DNA of 64,000 nucleotides from Glutamicibacter sp. PS (GCA_031317595.1 JANCMB010000001.1:620001-684000), one strand, 5' to 3'. Counted from the stretch's first letter, positions 18,075 through 28,181 are shown. Translations and numbers: made by a program. Notes: generated by a model from the letters alone, not told the origin.

Positions 18075-18115
18075 CCGCGGGGCGGGTAGACCTACTGGGT
18101 CTGCCCGCCCCGCGG
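18075..18115 (+). terminator. Hairpin terminator of acnA
   Basis: Arms at 18075-18092 (CCGCGGGGCGGG...) and 18098-18115 pair with a single wobble and a five-base loop, and are followed by TCTTT. Confidence 0.88.
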
Positions 18116-18411
18116 GTCTTTAAGCGCAGAACACTCTTAGTGCCTACGCCCCTGATTTAGGGCTTCAGGATGCATTGCTCGGCACTGCGGGGATGGCGGC
18201 CGGCGACGGTATGGCTGCTGGACGTCGTCTGACTGTTGTCGGGCACGAGCGGGCGACAGTCAAACACCATGGACGAACCAGCCGATGCCTCAGGGGGATG
18301 ATACGGCGCATCTGGTCCTCACCGGCTCTGCATTCGCCGCCCGAGAATAGGAATTAGCTGGCGTCGGTTTCGCGGAATACCGACGACATAAGTACGGCCT
18401 AGGCTGGTGTC
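18116..18411. other. Spacer of about 300 bp without a gene
   Basis: No credible coding region is seen. It contains a loose GACTGT/ACAGTC repeat and a perfect hairpin CGTCGGT/ACCGACG (18362-18368 and 18379-18385). TAGGCT at 18400-18405 fits a -10 box 6 nt before the ATG of the phosphotransferase gene. The sequence may carry additional regulatory signals that I cannot assign. Confidence 0.4.
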
Positions 18412-19263
18412 ATGAACGCGCCCGCACAACGCGACCTAACCGCCGAGCAGACAGGCTTACTGCGGCAATGGCTGGGTCAATATGAAATCCTCGAAGACCT
18501 CTCGTGGCCGACAGGCGAGAACATCGTGCTTCGGGTGCGCACCGCCCGACGGGATTTAATCGTCAAGGCCGGTCGGGGATCGACTCACCACATTGGTCGA
18601 GAAATTCGTGCACACGGACAGCATCTAACCGCCTGGTATGCCCGTAGGGCGACCAACAAGATGCTCCATGCACACGCTGGTGCCAAACTCTTAGTGCTCG
18701 AATACCTGCCCGGTCGATTGGCGCAAGGAACACCCGCCGAATATTCACCCGAGGTGCATCGGCAGGCCGGAGAACTTCTGCGCGTATTGCATGAGCAAGA
18801 CTCGCAACCCAGCGGCGACTACGAAGCACGCCTTGTTGCGAGCACCATTGAGCTATTGGGCGGAAGTCACCGGATAGATCCCGAGCTTCGAGTCAGAGCC
18901 GAGTCCTGGCTTCACGGTTACCGTCCGCGGCCCATAGCCCTTGTGCCCACTCATGGTGACTGGCAGCCCCGCAATTGGCTCGTGCAGGAAGGGCAATTGC
19001 GAGCCATTGATCTGGGGCGTTTCGATTTCCGCCCGGCATCCAGCGATCTGGTGCGGCTACATCATCAGCAATGGGTCGAACACCCCGAGTTGGCGCAGGC
19101 CCACCGCGAAGGATATGGTGCCGATCCTCGGGCGTATCCGGGGTGGAAGCTGGCCGAGATCCGCGAAGCGATTGGCACCGCGGTGTGGGCTTACCGGATG
19201 GGGGATGAGCAGTTCGAGACCCAAGGCCACCATATGCTGGCCGAAGTGCTGCACGGCCTCTAG
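18412..19263 (+). CDS. Phosphotransferase family protein (APH/choline-kinase fold)
   Basis: A 283-residue protein with the aminoglycoside-phosphotransferase-like kinase fold. Visible are a probable ATP lysine (Lys52 in LIVKAG), the Brenner-type catalytic loop HGDWQPRNWL (Asp183, Asn188) and the metal-binding IDLGRFDF (Asp200). The substrate is unknown; the family includes antibiotic, choline, homoserine and sugar kinases, and there is no resistance context here. The gene stands alone, between the acnA terminator and a shared bidirectional terminator. It appears to be read from a leaderless transcript. Its sequence seems a little less GC-biased than acnA. Confidence 0.8.
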   Translation: MNAPAQRDLTAEQTGLLRQWLGQYEILEDLSWPTGENIVLRVRTARRDLIVKAGRGSTHHIGREIRAHGQHLTAWYARRATNKMLHAHAGAKLLVLEYLPGRLAQGTPAEYSPEVHRQAGELLRVLHEQDSQPSGDYEARLVASTIELLGGSHRIDPELRVRAESWLHGYRPRPIALVPTHGDWQPRNWLVQEGQLRAIDLGRFDFRPASSDLVRLHHQQWVEHPELAQAHREGYGADPRAYPGWKLAEIREAIGTAVWAYRMGDEQFETQGHHMLAEVLHGL

Positions 19264-19290
19264 CGAAGCAACATGCTCAACGTGCGCAAA

Positions 19291-19330
19291 GCCCGGACGC
19301 TGGCCGATCTATGTTGACCAGCGTCCGGGC
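19291..19330. terminator. Bidirectional terminator between convergent genes
   Basis: GCCCGGACGCTGG (19291-19303) and CCAGCGTCCGGGC (19318-19330) form a perfect 13-bp stem between the phosphotransferase and the ketoacyl synthase genes. Confidence 0.85.
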
Positions 19331-19342
19331 ATTGGATGCCTA

Positions 19343-20575
19343 CTATGCCTTGGAGAAGAGCAACGAGACGTTCTGGCCACCGAACCCAAAGGAGTTGCTC
19401 AGCGCGTGATCGAAGGTCGTCTCACGTGCCTGCGTGTGGACCACATCGAGCGTGATTTCTTCGTCCAGTTCGCTGAGGTTGCGTGTTGGCGGAATGATCT
19501 GCTGTTCGAGGGACATGATGGTCACGATGGCCTCCACGGCGCCGGCCGCGCCCACCAAGTGTCCGAGCGCCCCCTTCGGTGCCGTGACGGCAGGGGAGTG
19601 TTCGAACACCTCGTTGACCGCCTTGCTCTCACTCAGGTCGCCAACGGTTGTTCCCGTGGCGTGGGCATTGAGGTGTCCCACCGCCGAGGGAGTCAGCCCC
19701 GCGAGTTTGATCGCCTGGCGCATGGCACGGATCTGTCCCGCACCGCTGGGATCCGAGGCGGTGATGTGATACGCGTCCGAGGTGATTGCCCAGCCGCTGA
19801 GCCGTGCATGCGCCCGTGCGCCACGGCGTGCTGCGTGTTCGGCGCTTTCGAGGATCACCACACCAGCCCCTTCGCCGAGCACGAATCCGGCGCGGTCGGC
19901 CGAGAACGGTCGGGATAGTTCCTCGGCGGGTCGTTCATCCGGCTTGGCCAGTGCCTGGGCCTGTGAGAAGGCCGCCACGGTCAATGGTGCGATTGCTGCT
20001 TCGGCACCGCCGGCGATCACCACATCAGCCTCGCCGGTGGCGATCAGTCGGGCCGCCGTCGCCAGTGCTTCTGCACCGGCAGCACACGCGCTGACCGGGG
20101 TATAGGTTCCGGCCTTGGCCCCGTAGGTCATCGCGACCTGTGCGCTTGCAGCGTTGGCCATCAGCATCGGGACGGTACGCGGGCTGACCCGGCGGGCTCC
20201 GCGTTCGAGGAGAACGTGTTCCTGATCCAGCAACGTATTGAGGCCGCCGATGCCGGTGCCAATGACCGCTGCCAGCCGTTCCGGATCGAGCTCGGACTCG
20301 GCATCGAATCCCGCATCGGCCCACGCTTGCTCGGCGGCCACGAGGGCAAATTGCTGGGATCGATCCAAGCGACGTGTCGCTGGTTTGCCAAGTAGCTCGG
20401 CCATATCGACGGTAACCGCACCGGCGATTGCGTCGGGCACACCTGCCTCAGCAAATCGCGGGTCGGTCAAAGCGGCGATGCCGGAGCTCGAGGAAGTTAG
20501 TCCGGAAAAGAGTACTTCGGTGCCGAGCCCCAGTGGGGTGATGGCACCGTAGCCGGTTACGACGATGTCGGTCAC
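19343..20575 (-). CDS. Beta-ketoacyl-ACP synthase II-like protein (orphan KAS)
   Basis: A 410-residue condensing enzyme of the FabF type with the intact Cys-His-His triad: Cys164 (VSACAAGAE), His304 (NAHATGTT) and His339 (GALGHLVGA). It would extend acyl-ACP with malonyl-ACP. No fabD, fabH, acpP or other fatty-acid gene is nearby, so it is a stand-alone synthase; the main fab cluster is presumably elsewhere. The GTG at 20575 was chosen because AGAAGGA lies 7 nt upstream. The gene is divergent from a TetR regulator over a 55-bp spacer with inverted repeats, which suggests direct control by that regulator. A FabF paralogue with a special acyl chain role is likely but not proven. Confidence 0.87.
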   Translation of the reverse strand: MTDIVVTGYGAITPLGLGTEVLFSGLTSSSSGIAALTDPRFAEAGVPDAIAGAVTVDMAELLGKPATRRLDRSQQFALVAAEQAWADAGFDAESELDPERLAAVIGTGIGGLNTLLDQEHVLLERGARRVSPRTVPMLMANAASAQVAMTYGAKAGTYTPVSACAAGAEALATAARLIATGEADVVIAGGAEAAIAPLTVAAFSQAQALAKPDERPAEELSRPFSADRAGFVLGEGAGVVILESAEHAARRGARAHARLSGWAITSDAYHITASDPSGAGQIRAMRQAIKLAGLTPSAVGHLNAHATGTTVGDLSESKAVNEVFEHSPAVTAPKGALGHLVGAAGAVEAIVTIMSLEQQIIPPTRNLSELDEEITLDVVHTQARETTFDHALSNSFGFGGQNVSLLFSKA

Positions 20576-20586
20576 GAAGAATCCTT

Positions 20587-20624
20587 CTTGTATGGAAAAC
20601 AAGTTTCTTCACTCAGCATACAAT
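20587..20624. promoter_or_regulatory. Operator-like repeats between the ketoacyl synthase and tetR
   Basis: TTGTATG (20588-20594) and CATACAA (20617-20623) are perfect inverted arms, and CTTGT-N7-ACAAG (20587-20603) is a second, overlapping inverted repeat. TACAAT (20619-20624) overlaps the right arm and is a -10-like box 6 nt before the TetR ATG. Binding here would block both divergent promoters. This layout is typical for TetR autorepression. Confidence 0.55.
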
Positions 20625-20630
20625 AGCGCT

Positions 20631-21275
20631 ATGAGTGGGCAGCATCGCGAGGGCAGCACGAAGCCGGGGTCTCGAGGTCAGATCACCCGTCAGCGCATTC
20701 GCAATAGTGCCGCGGAACTCTTCGAGCGCTACGCGCCCGAGGAAGTGACGGTCTCGACCATTGCGCGCCACGCTGGGGTGTATCCCAACCAAATCACCCA
20801 CCATTTTGGGTCCAAGGACGCACTCTTTGTGGAGTCGGCGTTCTCATCGTTGTTGCGCGACTCCGCACGGCTCAAAACCGTCTCCCGTCGCACGGCCGAT
20901 CCCGAGGTGTTTGTCACAGCCTTGGCGCGCACCGCGTTGGTGATGCCATCGATCCCAATGGTCGTCTCGGCCCTCGGCCTGGGGCGTTCACATACCGCGC
21001 TGCAACCCACGCTGACCGGTGGCATGAAGGTCCTCTTCCGCAGTTCGACGCATTATGTGCGCACCATACTGCAGGAAAAGGGCTGGACAATGCCCGAATC
21101 GGTGGAAAAGGAAGTGAAAACCTTCTGGAGCACGATTTTCGGTGCAGTACTGATGGGGCAGGCCGGTTTCCAAGGAACTCCCTCGGATCTCGATGTCGCG
21201 TCGTTGGTGCGAATCAACGCCGACCCAAAAGCTATGGACGAGCGATTCGCGCCCGACCGCACTGGTGGCGGATAA
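20631..21275 (+). CDS. TetR/AcrR family transcriptional regulator
   Basis: A 214-residue regulator with an N-terminal helix-turn-helix (about 18-65: TRQRIRNSAAELFERY..., VSTIARHAGVYPNQITHHFG, SKDALF). The C-terminal ligand domain is of the TetR type. The ATG at 20631 fits a leaderless transcript (-10 TACAAT 6 nt upstream); the longer in-frame extension would cross the operator. The likely target is the adjacent ketoacyl synthase and itself, with an acyl-CoA, acyl-ACP or fatty acid as a plausible but unproven effector. dxs begins about 80 bp downstream in the same direction, with its own -10-like TATACT (21297-21302). Confidence 0.88.
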   Translation: MSGQHREGSTKPGSRGQITRQRIRNSAAELFERYAPEEVTVSTIARHAGVYPNQITHHFGSKDALFVESAFSSLLRDSARLKTVSRRTADPEVFVTALARTALVMPSIPMVVSALGLGRSHTALQPTLTGGMKVLFRSSTHYVRTILQEKGWTMPESVEKEVKTFWSTIFGAVLMGQAGFQGTPSDLDVASLVRINADPKAMDERFAPDRTGGG

Positions 21276-21356
21276 TAAACGGTAGACGTGCCGGTCTATA
21301 CTAGAAGTTTCGCGGGGTGCACGCCGCGCGAGGTGCACGAGGTGAAGGGGAATTAC

Positions 21357-23324
21357 GTGTCTTTGCTCAAGACCATCAACAAGCCCGCAGATTTGCGCGC
21401 CCTCACCCCGGGACAGCTACACGAGCTGGCCGAGGAAATCCGCGGTTTTCTCATCGCCAATGTGGCGCGCACCGGGGGGCACTTAGGACCCAACCTCGGG
21501 GTTGTGGAGCTGACCCTAGGAATTCACCGGATCTTCGATTCGCCGCGTGATTCCATCGTCTTCGATACCGGGCATCAGTCCTATGTGCACAAACTTGTCA
21601 CCGGTCGTCAGAACTTTGACACGCTGCGCAAACAAGGCGGTCTCTCGGGATACCCCGAGCGGGCCGAATCCGAACACGATATTGTCGAGTCCTCCCACGC
21701 CTCCTCCTCGCTTTCTTGGATCGACGGAATCTCACGCGCCCGGGCGCTACGCGGCGAGCAGGACCGGTGGGCGGTAGCGCTCGTAGGCGACGGCGCGCTG
21801 ACCGGTGGCATGGCCTGGGAAGCGGTGAACAACATCGCCGCCGACAAGTCCCGCAAGGCCGTGATTGTCGTCAACGACAACGGTCGCTCCTACGCCCCGA
21901 CGATCGGCGGCCTAGCTAACCAACTCGCCGGCCTTCGCCAGCAATTGGATCGGGTACGCACCCACCCCGCCTACGAAAACGCGATGGATAAGCTCAAGAG
22001 CAAATTGCGTGATTCCGGACCGGTCGGGAACTTCACCTACAAATCCCTGCATGCCACCAAGAAGGGGATTAAAGACTGGTGGGCTCCGCAGGGGTTGTTC
22101 GAGGACCTAGGCCTCAAGTACATTGGCCCGATCGACGGGCACAACCAGAGCGCCGTTGAAGAAGCACTGCTGCAGGCGAAAAACTACGGCGGGCCGGTGC
22201 TCGTCCATGCGCTGACCGAGAAGGGCCACGGCTACGCCCCGGCTCGGGCTGACGAGGCCGACCAGTTCCATGCCGTGGGTGTGATCGACCCGGAAACCGG
22301 GGTACCGGTCGCCTCGAGCTCGGCACAGAGCTGGACCAGCGTGTTTGGCGAGGAAATCGCCGCGGTAGCCGACGAGCGCGAGGATATTGTGGCCATCACC
22401 GGCGCCATGTTGCAACCGGTCGGTCTCAAAACCATGGCCGAACGCCACCCGGATCGCGTGATCGACGTCGGCATCGCCGAACAGCACGCCATGACCACCG
22501 CCGCCGGCCTGGCCTTCGGGGGACTGCACCCGGTGGTCTGCGTTTACGCGACCTTCCTGAACCGCGCCTTCGATCAGCTGCTGATGGACGTGGCGTTGCA
22601 CAAGGCCGGGGTGACCATCGTGCTCGACCGCGCCGGTGTGACCGGCCCCGACGGCGCCAGCCACCACGGCATGTGGGATATGGCGCTGACCCAGATCATT
22701 CCGAATTTGCATCTGGCTGCTCCGCGTGACGCCGACCGGCTGCGCGAGGAACTGCGCGAGTCGCTGCAGATCGACGACGCCCCTAGTGTGGTGCGTTTCT
22801 CCAAGGGCAGCGTGGGTGAACCCGTCAATGCGGTGGATCGGTTGCCCGACGGTGTAGACGTGTTGGCCCGGCTCGGTGACCGCGCCGCCCCCGATGTGCT
22901 GATCGTATCGGTGGGCGCCATGGCCGAACTGTCACTGGATGTTGCCCGTCGACTGAACAGTCAGGGCGTATCGGTGACCGTGGTCGACCCGCGCTGGGTG
23001 TTGCCCATGCCGAAATCCGTGGTCTCGCTCGCGGCCCGTCACCGCATTGTCGTGTGCATCGAGGACGGGGTGCGTGTCGGTGGCATTGGCTCCCGACTAC
23101 GCACCGAAATGCGTGCCGCCGGGGTAGATACCGCGCTGAATGAGGTAGGTCTACCCACCGAATTCCTGGCCCACGGTACCCGGGCCGAGGTGCTCGAGCG
23201 CGTTGGGCTTACCGCCCAGCAGGTTGCCCAGGACACCCTCGCCCAGGTTCTAGGGACCAAGGTGCCCTTCGCCCGCCCGCTACCGGGGCAGGATCTGCCC
23301 ACCGGACAGATTCCCAAGCTATGA
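21357..23324 (+). CDS. dxs: 1-deoxy-D-xylulose-5-phosphate synthase
   Basis: DXS joins pyruvate and glyceraldehyde 3-phosphate in a thiamine-diphosphate reaction, the first step of the MEP isoprenoid pathway. The 655-residue protein shows His42 ([10 protein letters not shown]), His73 (TGHQSYVHK), the thiamine diphosphate motif GDGALTGG (144-151), DVGIAEQHA and [15 protein letters not shown]. The GTG at 21357 follows GTGAAGGGG by 6 nt and gives the normal N-terminus; an upstream start would add unrelated residues. It overlaps the next gene by 4 nt (ATGA) and heads a four-gene operon that ends at 24919-24961. Confidence 0.96.
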   Translation: MSLLKTINKPADLRALTPGQLHELAEEIRGFLIANVARTGGHLGPNLGVVELTLGIHRIFDSPRDSIVFDTGHQSYVHKLVTGRQNFDTLRKQGGLSGYPERAESEHDIVESSHASSSLSWIDGISRARALRGEQDRWAVALVGDGALTGGMAWEAVNNIAADKSRKAVIVVNDNGRSYAPTIGGLANQLAGLRQQLDRVRTHPAYENAMDKLKSKLRDSGPVGNFTYKSLHATKKGIKDWWAPQGLFEDLGLKYIGPIDGHNQSAVEEALLQAKNYGGPVLVHALTEKGHGYAPARADEADQFHAVGVIDPETGVPVASSSAQSWTSVFGEEIAAVADEREDIVAITGAMLQPVGLKTMAERHPDRVIDVGIAEQHAMTTAAGLAFGGLHPVVCVYATFLNRAFDQLLMDVALHKAGVTIVLDRAGVTGPDGASHHGMWDMALTQIIPNLHLAAPRDADRLREELRESLQIDDAPSVVRFSKGSVGEPVNAVDRLPDGVDVLARLGDRAAPDVLIVSVGAMAELSLDVARRLNSQGVSVTVVDPRWVLPMPKSVVSLAARHRIVVCIEDGVRVGGIGSRLRTEMRAAGVDTALNEVGLPTEFLAHGTRAEVLERVGLTAQQVAQDTLAQVLGTKVPFARPLPGQDLPTGQIPKL

Positions 23325-23932
23325 CCCAAGAACGAGAGTCTTTTCTCGCGCACCTGCAGGATGAGCCGCACGCCCAGTACGGCGACTTCGTGGTGGCGCG
23401 GGCCTGGAAATTCGATGGCACCCCGCACTGGGTTGTACCCGGCTACTATCTGGGCGCCGATGAATACGGGCACTGGATTCATCAACCGGCCGGCTCGCTC
23501 GTGGCACGCCCGGGCAGTGCCCACCTAGCCGCCAGCGATGCCCTTTGCCTGATTCCACGCGGGGAAAGCTGGGTCGCGACGCTCTACGACAGCGCGCAGG
23601 AAGATTTCGACGTATACATCGACCTGTCCACCTCGGTCGGTTGGGCTCCGCTGAAGTCCGGAGGATGGGAACTGAACTCCATCGACATGGACCTCGATGC
23701 GATCCGCTCACGCACCCGCGGTGTGTTCCTTGACGACGAAGACGAATTTACCGAGCACGCGGCGCAGATGGGCTATCCGCGGAACTTGCAGCTCAGCCTA
23801 CGGCAGACCGCCGACGGCCTACTGCAGGGTCTAGCGGACGACCGGCCGCCGTTCAACCACTCCTACCGTGCGCAGTGGCGGCAGCGTGCCGCTAATTTTG
23901 ACGCACGCGACACTCACGTAGCGAAGGGCTAA
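23321..23932 (+). CDS. DUF402 domain-containing protein
   Basis: A 203-residue protein of the DUF402 family. The family includes nucleoside (di)phosphate phosphatases such as FomD and Bacillus/Staphylococcus Ntdp-type enzymes, with metal-binding acidic residues. Here the family core is [23 protein letters not shown]-like ([11 protein letters not shown]) and [12 protein letters not shown] (about 85-150). It overlaps dxs by ATGA, so translation is coupled. A housekeeping nucleotide-phosphatase activity is plausible but not proven. Confidence 0.82.
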   Translation: MTQERESFLAHLQDEPHAQYGDFVVARAWKFDGTPHWVVPGYYLGADEYGHWIHQPAGSLVARPGSAHLAASDALCLIPRGESWVATLYDSAQEDFDVYIDLSTSVGWAPLKSGGWELNSIDMDLDAIRSRTRGVFLDDEDEFTEHAAQMGYPRNLQLSLRQTADGLLQGLADDRPPFNHSYRAQWRQRAANFDARDTHVAKG

Positions 23933-23937
23933 TACTG

Positions 23938-24507
23938 ATGGCGATTATCCGCACGTACCGCACCGATGACAAAGGCGAATTGCACTTTCGCGAAGCCTGG
24001 TACCAGCAGTTCGAAAACGAGGAGCTCGGCCAGTTCGTGCTAAATCACGGGTCGGTGGGGCATATGTCCAGCACCAACCAAGCCGTGGACGTCGAGGCGG
24101 AACGTGCCGACGAACTCTTCGCCGGTTTTCTTCAGCAGTGCGCCGAAGACGGCTACGCCGAGATCCCTGCCGAGGAGCAGTCCTGGGTCATCGTGCAGTA
24201 TGCGCTGAAGTCCAAGGACGGCACCGAACGCGATCGCTACTTACAGCGCAAGGCCAGCGAGGCGTTGACCGGTCACCTCGCGTGGCGCGGGCTAGGCACC
24301 GTTGAATCCTCGGATTTTGCCTCCTACAGGCTGAATATTCGGGTGCTGACGCCTGCCCCGAAAAAGGCCGTGGCCGCGATCAAGACCTGCATCCGCGAGG
24401 CCAAGCTCGACTTCACCAAGATGAGCATCGCCACCGCCGGGTACGCAGATCTTGAACACGCCAAAATGGTGCATCCGACGCCGGCCAAGCCATTCTCGCT
24501 GAGTTAA
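23938..24507 (+). CDS. Conserved hypothetical protein in the dxs operon
   Basis: A 189-residue soluble protein that I do not recognise. There is no signal peptide, membrane segment or clear catalytic motif. The N-terminal part is rich in aromatic and acidic residues (FREAWYQQFENEELGQF), and the C-terminal half (about 125-175) looks like an alpha/beta domain. It starts 5 nt after the DUF402 stop, so it is expressed with dxs and DUF402. Codon use matches the neighbours. Confidence 0.7.
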   Translation: MAIIRTYRTDDKGELHFREAWYQQFENEELGQFVLNHGSVGHMSSTNQAVDVEAERADELFAGFLQQCAEDGYAEIPAEEQSWVIVQYALKSKDGTERDRYLQRKASEALTGHLAWRGLGTVESSDFASYRLNIRVLTPAPKKAVAAIKTCIREAKLDFTKMSIATAGYADLEHAKMVHPTPAKPFSLS

Positions 24508-24551
24508 GCGCGCCGAACGACGACACGAACTGACTTGAGGACATTCCACCC

Positions 24552-24875
24552 ATGATTCCCCAGGACGGACAGGACCGCGGTGCCGGGGCGAAGCGCAAGC
24601 AAGCTCAGGTCGGTGCCAGCCGACTACCGTTACACCTGATCTTTCAAGCCGGTATTGCCGCGGTCGTGGCGCTGGGCCTTGAGGGGCTCCTGCAGCTCCC
24701 GGCCGCCAATGGTGCCCTAGCCGGTGTAGCCCTAGCCCTGCTTTGTTGGCTGATTCGCGAACTTTATCAACCGACGGCTACCCGGGCCGGGGCGCGCGTG
24801 GTGCTCGTGCTGCGCATGCTCTCGATTGTTGGCTTTACCTTCGCCATAAGCGGGCTCTCGCGCCTGCTGACGTAG
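24552..24875 (+). CDS. Small membrane protein of unknown function
   Basis: A 107-residue protein with a polar, basic N-terminus (to about 25) and two to three hydrophobic helices (about 32-65 and 80-105). No family recognised. It is the last gene of the dxs operon, 44 nt after the hypothetical gene, and is followed by a strong terminator. Upstream, GAGGACATT may serve as ribosome site. Confidence 0.65.
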   Translation: MIPQDGQDRGAGAKRKQAQVGASRLPLHLIFQAGIAAVVALGLEGLLQLPAANGALAGVALALLCWLIRELYQPTATRAGARVVLVLRMLSIVGFTFAISGLSRLLT

Positions 24876-24918
24876 TTCCGTCGCGTACCGCGTGACGCGC
24901 GTTGGCTGCTAATACACC

Positions 24919-24961
24919 AAAGGTCGCCGCATCCCGATTTCTCGGGATGTGGCGACCTTTT
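24919..24961. terminator. Bidirectional hairpin terminator
   Basis: AAAGGTCGCCGCATCCCGA (24919-24937) pairs with 24942-24960 with one wobble and a four-base loop, followed by T residues. It separates the dxs operon from the convergent argG. Confidence 0.9.
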
Positions 24962-24982
24962 GTTGCTCGGTGTGAGCCGTGA

Positions 24983-26419
<1,437 letters not shown>

Positions 26420-26421
26420 CT

Positions 26422-26439
26422 AATGGATAAATATGCAAT
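26422..26439 (-). promoter_or_regulatory. Arginine-repressor (ArgR/AhrC)-like box upstream of argG
   Basis: AATGGATAAATATGCAAT (26422-26439) resembles the Bacillus AhrC box CATGAATAAAAATKCAAK at 15 of 18 positions. It lies 12 nt before the argG start, where ArgR would block transcription. A separate inverted repeat, GAACTA (26464-26469)/TAGTTC (26491-26496), lies further upstream between argG and the divergent reductase gene. Confidence 0.55.
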
Positions 26440-26545
26440 GGTGTGAATCGTGTGCCAAAAAGTGAACTATCAAGGCATCTACCGATAGCGTAGTTCCTAT
26501 TGGCCGGCAAAGGTTAAGACCTTACGAGAGTGATAAGGAGAAATC

Positions 26546-27520
26546 GTGGAATTTCGACGATTGGGACGCAGTGGGCTCACGGTATCCGTGGTGGGTCTGG
26601 GCTGTAATAACCTTGGGCGCGCGGGGACCGCTACCGAATCGCAAGAGGGCACCAATGAATTGATTCATGCCGCCCTCGACGCGGGGATTACATTCTTCGA
26701 CGTGGCCGACATGTATGGCCGGGAGCCCGGGCTTTCCGAACAACGGCTCGGTGCCGCACTTGGATCGCACCGTGAGGATGTCATCCTAGCCACGAAATTC
26801 GGACTGGATATGCAGGGCGTCAACGGGCCAGATTATGGCGCTCGCGGTTCCAGGCGCTACATCATGAAAGCCGTCGAAGCATCGCTTCGCCGCTTGGGCA
26901 CCGACTACATCGACCTGTATCAGTACCACAGCCCCGACGGGCTAACCCCGGTGGATGAAACCCTGCAGGCTTTGGACGACCTCGTGCGCAGCGGCAAGGT
27001 GCGCTACATCGGACACTCCAACCAGACCGGGTGGCAGATCGCCCAGGCCGAATACGTGGCCCGCCAGCTGGGAACCTCCCGCTTTATCTCGGCGCAAAAC
27101 CACTACAACCTCATCGACCGACGGGCCGAGCTGGAGGTGCTGCCGGCCGCCCGCGAATTTGGCCTCGGGGTACTGCCTTACTTTCCGCTGGCCAATGGGC
27201 TGCTCACCGGCAAATACTCCCAGGGTTCGGCTCCCGAAGGTTCCCGGCTCACCCACTCGCGGCAGAACCTGCTTCACGACACCGATTTCGAGCAGCTCGA
27301 GAAGTTTGCCGCCTTTGCCCGCGCCCGTGACCTCACCCCGGCGGAACTGGCCTTCTGCTGGCTGGCCGCGCAGTCGCCGGTGGCCTCGGTGATCGCCGGA
27401 GCCACTCGCGTCGAGCAGGTGCGTGCAAACGCCCAGGCCATTAAGTGGGTGCCGAGCGACATCGAGCGGATTGAACTGGACGAGATTTTCCCGCCGGCTG
27501 AGAAAATCGCGCTGTTCTAG
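26546..27520 (+). CDS. Aldo/keto reductase
   Basis: A 324-residue NADPH-dependent (alpha/beta)8 oxidoreductase. The catalytic tetrad is visible: Asp52 and Tyr57 (FFDVADMYG), Lys84 (LATKFG) and His128 (LYQYHSPDG). It resembles the YhdN/Tas branch of the family; the substrate is unknown. The GTG start at 26546 follows AAGGAG by 5 nt. It is divergent from argG and ends at a perfect 17-bp terminator stem. Confidence 0.9.
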   Translation: MEFRRLGRSGLTVSVVGLGCNNLGRAGTATESQEGTNELIHAALDAGITFFDVADMYGREPGLSEQRLGAALGSHREDVILATKFGLDMQGVNGPDYGARGSRRYIMKAVEASLRRLGTDYIDLYQYHSPDGLTPVDETLQALDDLVRSGKVRYIGHSNQTGWQIAQAEYVARQLGTSRFISAQNHYNLIDRRAELEVLPAAREFGLGVLPYFPLANGLLTGKYSQGSAPEGSRLTHSRQNLLHDTDFEQLEKFAAFARARDLTPAELAFCWLAAQSPVASVIAGATRVEQVRANAQAIKWVPSDIERIELDEIFPPAEKIALF

Positions 27521-27533
27521 TGCTCCAGTGACA

Positions 27534-27579
27534 TAGCGAATGCCGGGCAGTCACCAGTTGGCCTGCCCGGCATTCGCTA
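27534..27579. terminator. Bidirectional terminator, perfect 17-bp stem
   Basis: TAGCGAATGCCGGGCAG (27534-27550) pairs exactly with CTGCCCGGCATTCGCTA (27563-27579), between the convergent aldo/keto reductase and Rieske genes. Confidence 0.9.
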
Positions 27580-27597
27580 TACCTCGGTGCCTGCGTG

Positions 27598-28077
27598 CTA
27601 GATAGCATCCTCGGGTATGAAAACCAGGATGTCGTCGCCCTCAATTTTGGTGGCGAATCGGGCCAGGGCGGCCTTCGCCGGTCCATGGGTGGCGGTGCCA
27701 TCGGCGGGGGAGAACTGCGAGCCGTGGCAGGCACAGTAGAAATCCTCGCCCGAGGGTGCGTCGCTGCTGACCGCGCAACCCTGATGGGTGCACACATTGG
27801 TGTAGGCCAGTACGGAATCCTCGCTCGGGCGGAAGAGCAAGACGCCAACCTCGGAACCATTGGCCCCAGAGGCGACCGCCGAGGCCCGCGAGCCCACGGG
27901 CAAGTCCGCTAGGGTCAGCAGGGCCTGGCCCTGACCGGTTGGCTCGGGTACGGCGCTGGGGGAGTTGACGGGAGCGGCCGAATGGCCATCTCCACAGGCG
28001 GCCAGCAGGGCGCTACCACCAAGTGCTGCTCCGACGCCCACGACCGTGCGCCGATTGGGAAGGGAAGTTTCGCTCAT
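27598..28077 (-). CDS. Tat-exported Rieske 2Fe-2S lipoprotein
   Basis: A 159-residue protein with an N-terminal twin-arginine segment (PNRRTVVGVG, Arg9-Arg10), a hydrophobic stretch and a lipobox (LLAAC, Cys28). It should be folded in the cytoplasm, exported by Tat and anchored as a lipoprotein. The Rieske motifs are CTHQGC (Cys96, His98) and CACHGSQF (Cys115, His118), with Cys101 and Cys117 placed for the usual disulfide. This is a soluble-type Rieske protein and not the QcrA subunit of the bc1 complex, whose genes are absent here. The partner redox protein is unknown. The start at 28077 gives a complete signal sequence. Confidence 0.88.
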   Translation of the reverse strand: MSETSLPNRRTVVGVGAALGGSALLAACGDGHSAAPVNSPSAVPEPTGQGQALLTLADLPVGSRASAVASGANGSEVGVLLFRPSEDSVLAYTNVCTHQGCAVSSDAPSGEDFYCACHGSQFSPADGTATHGPAKAALARFATKIEGDDILVFIPEDAI

Positions 28078-28126
28078 GGGCTCATTCTTGCAGATCAAGC
28101 TATGACCGCACTATGCGTCAAATAGA

Positions 28127-28167
28127 CCGCGGGCGCTCACGCAATCCCAGTGCGTGAGCGCCCGCGG
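28127..28167. terminator. Hairpin terminator downstream of fadB
   Basis: CCGCGGGCGCTCACGCA (28127-28143) pairs with TGCGTGAGCGCCCGCGG (28151-28167), a perfect 17-bp stem 15 nt after the end of the leftward fad operon. Confidence 0.88.
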
Positions 28168-28181
28168 GCCGTTTAGGGCTG

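Noticed and set aside
18412-19263. Aminoglycoside resistance gene
   Set aside because: Only the kinase fold is supported. There is no mobile element or resistance context, and the family is functionally diverse.
20631-21275. AcnR-type regulator of aconitase
   Set aside because: A TetR gene lies about 2.6 kb from acnA, but it is divergent from the ketoacyl synthase with its own operator repeats, which do not resemble the palindrome upstream of acnA.
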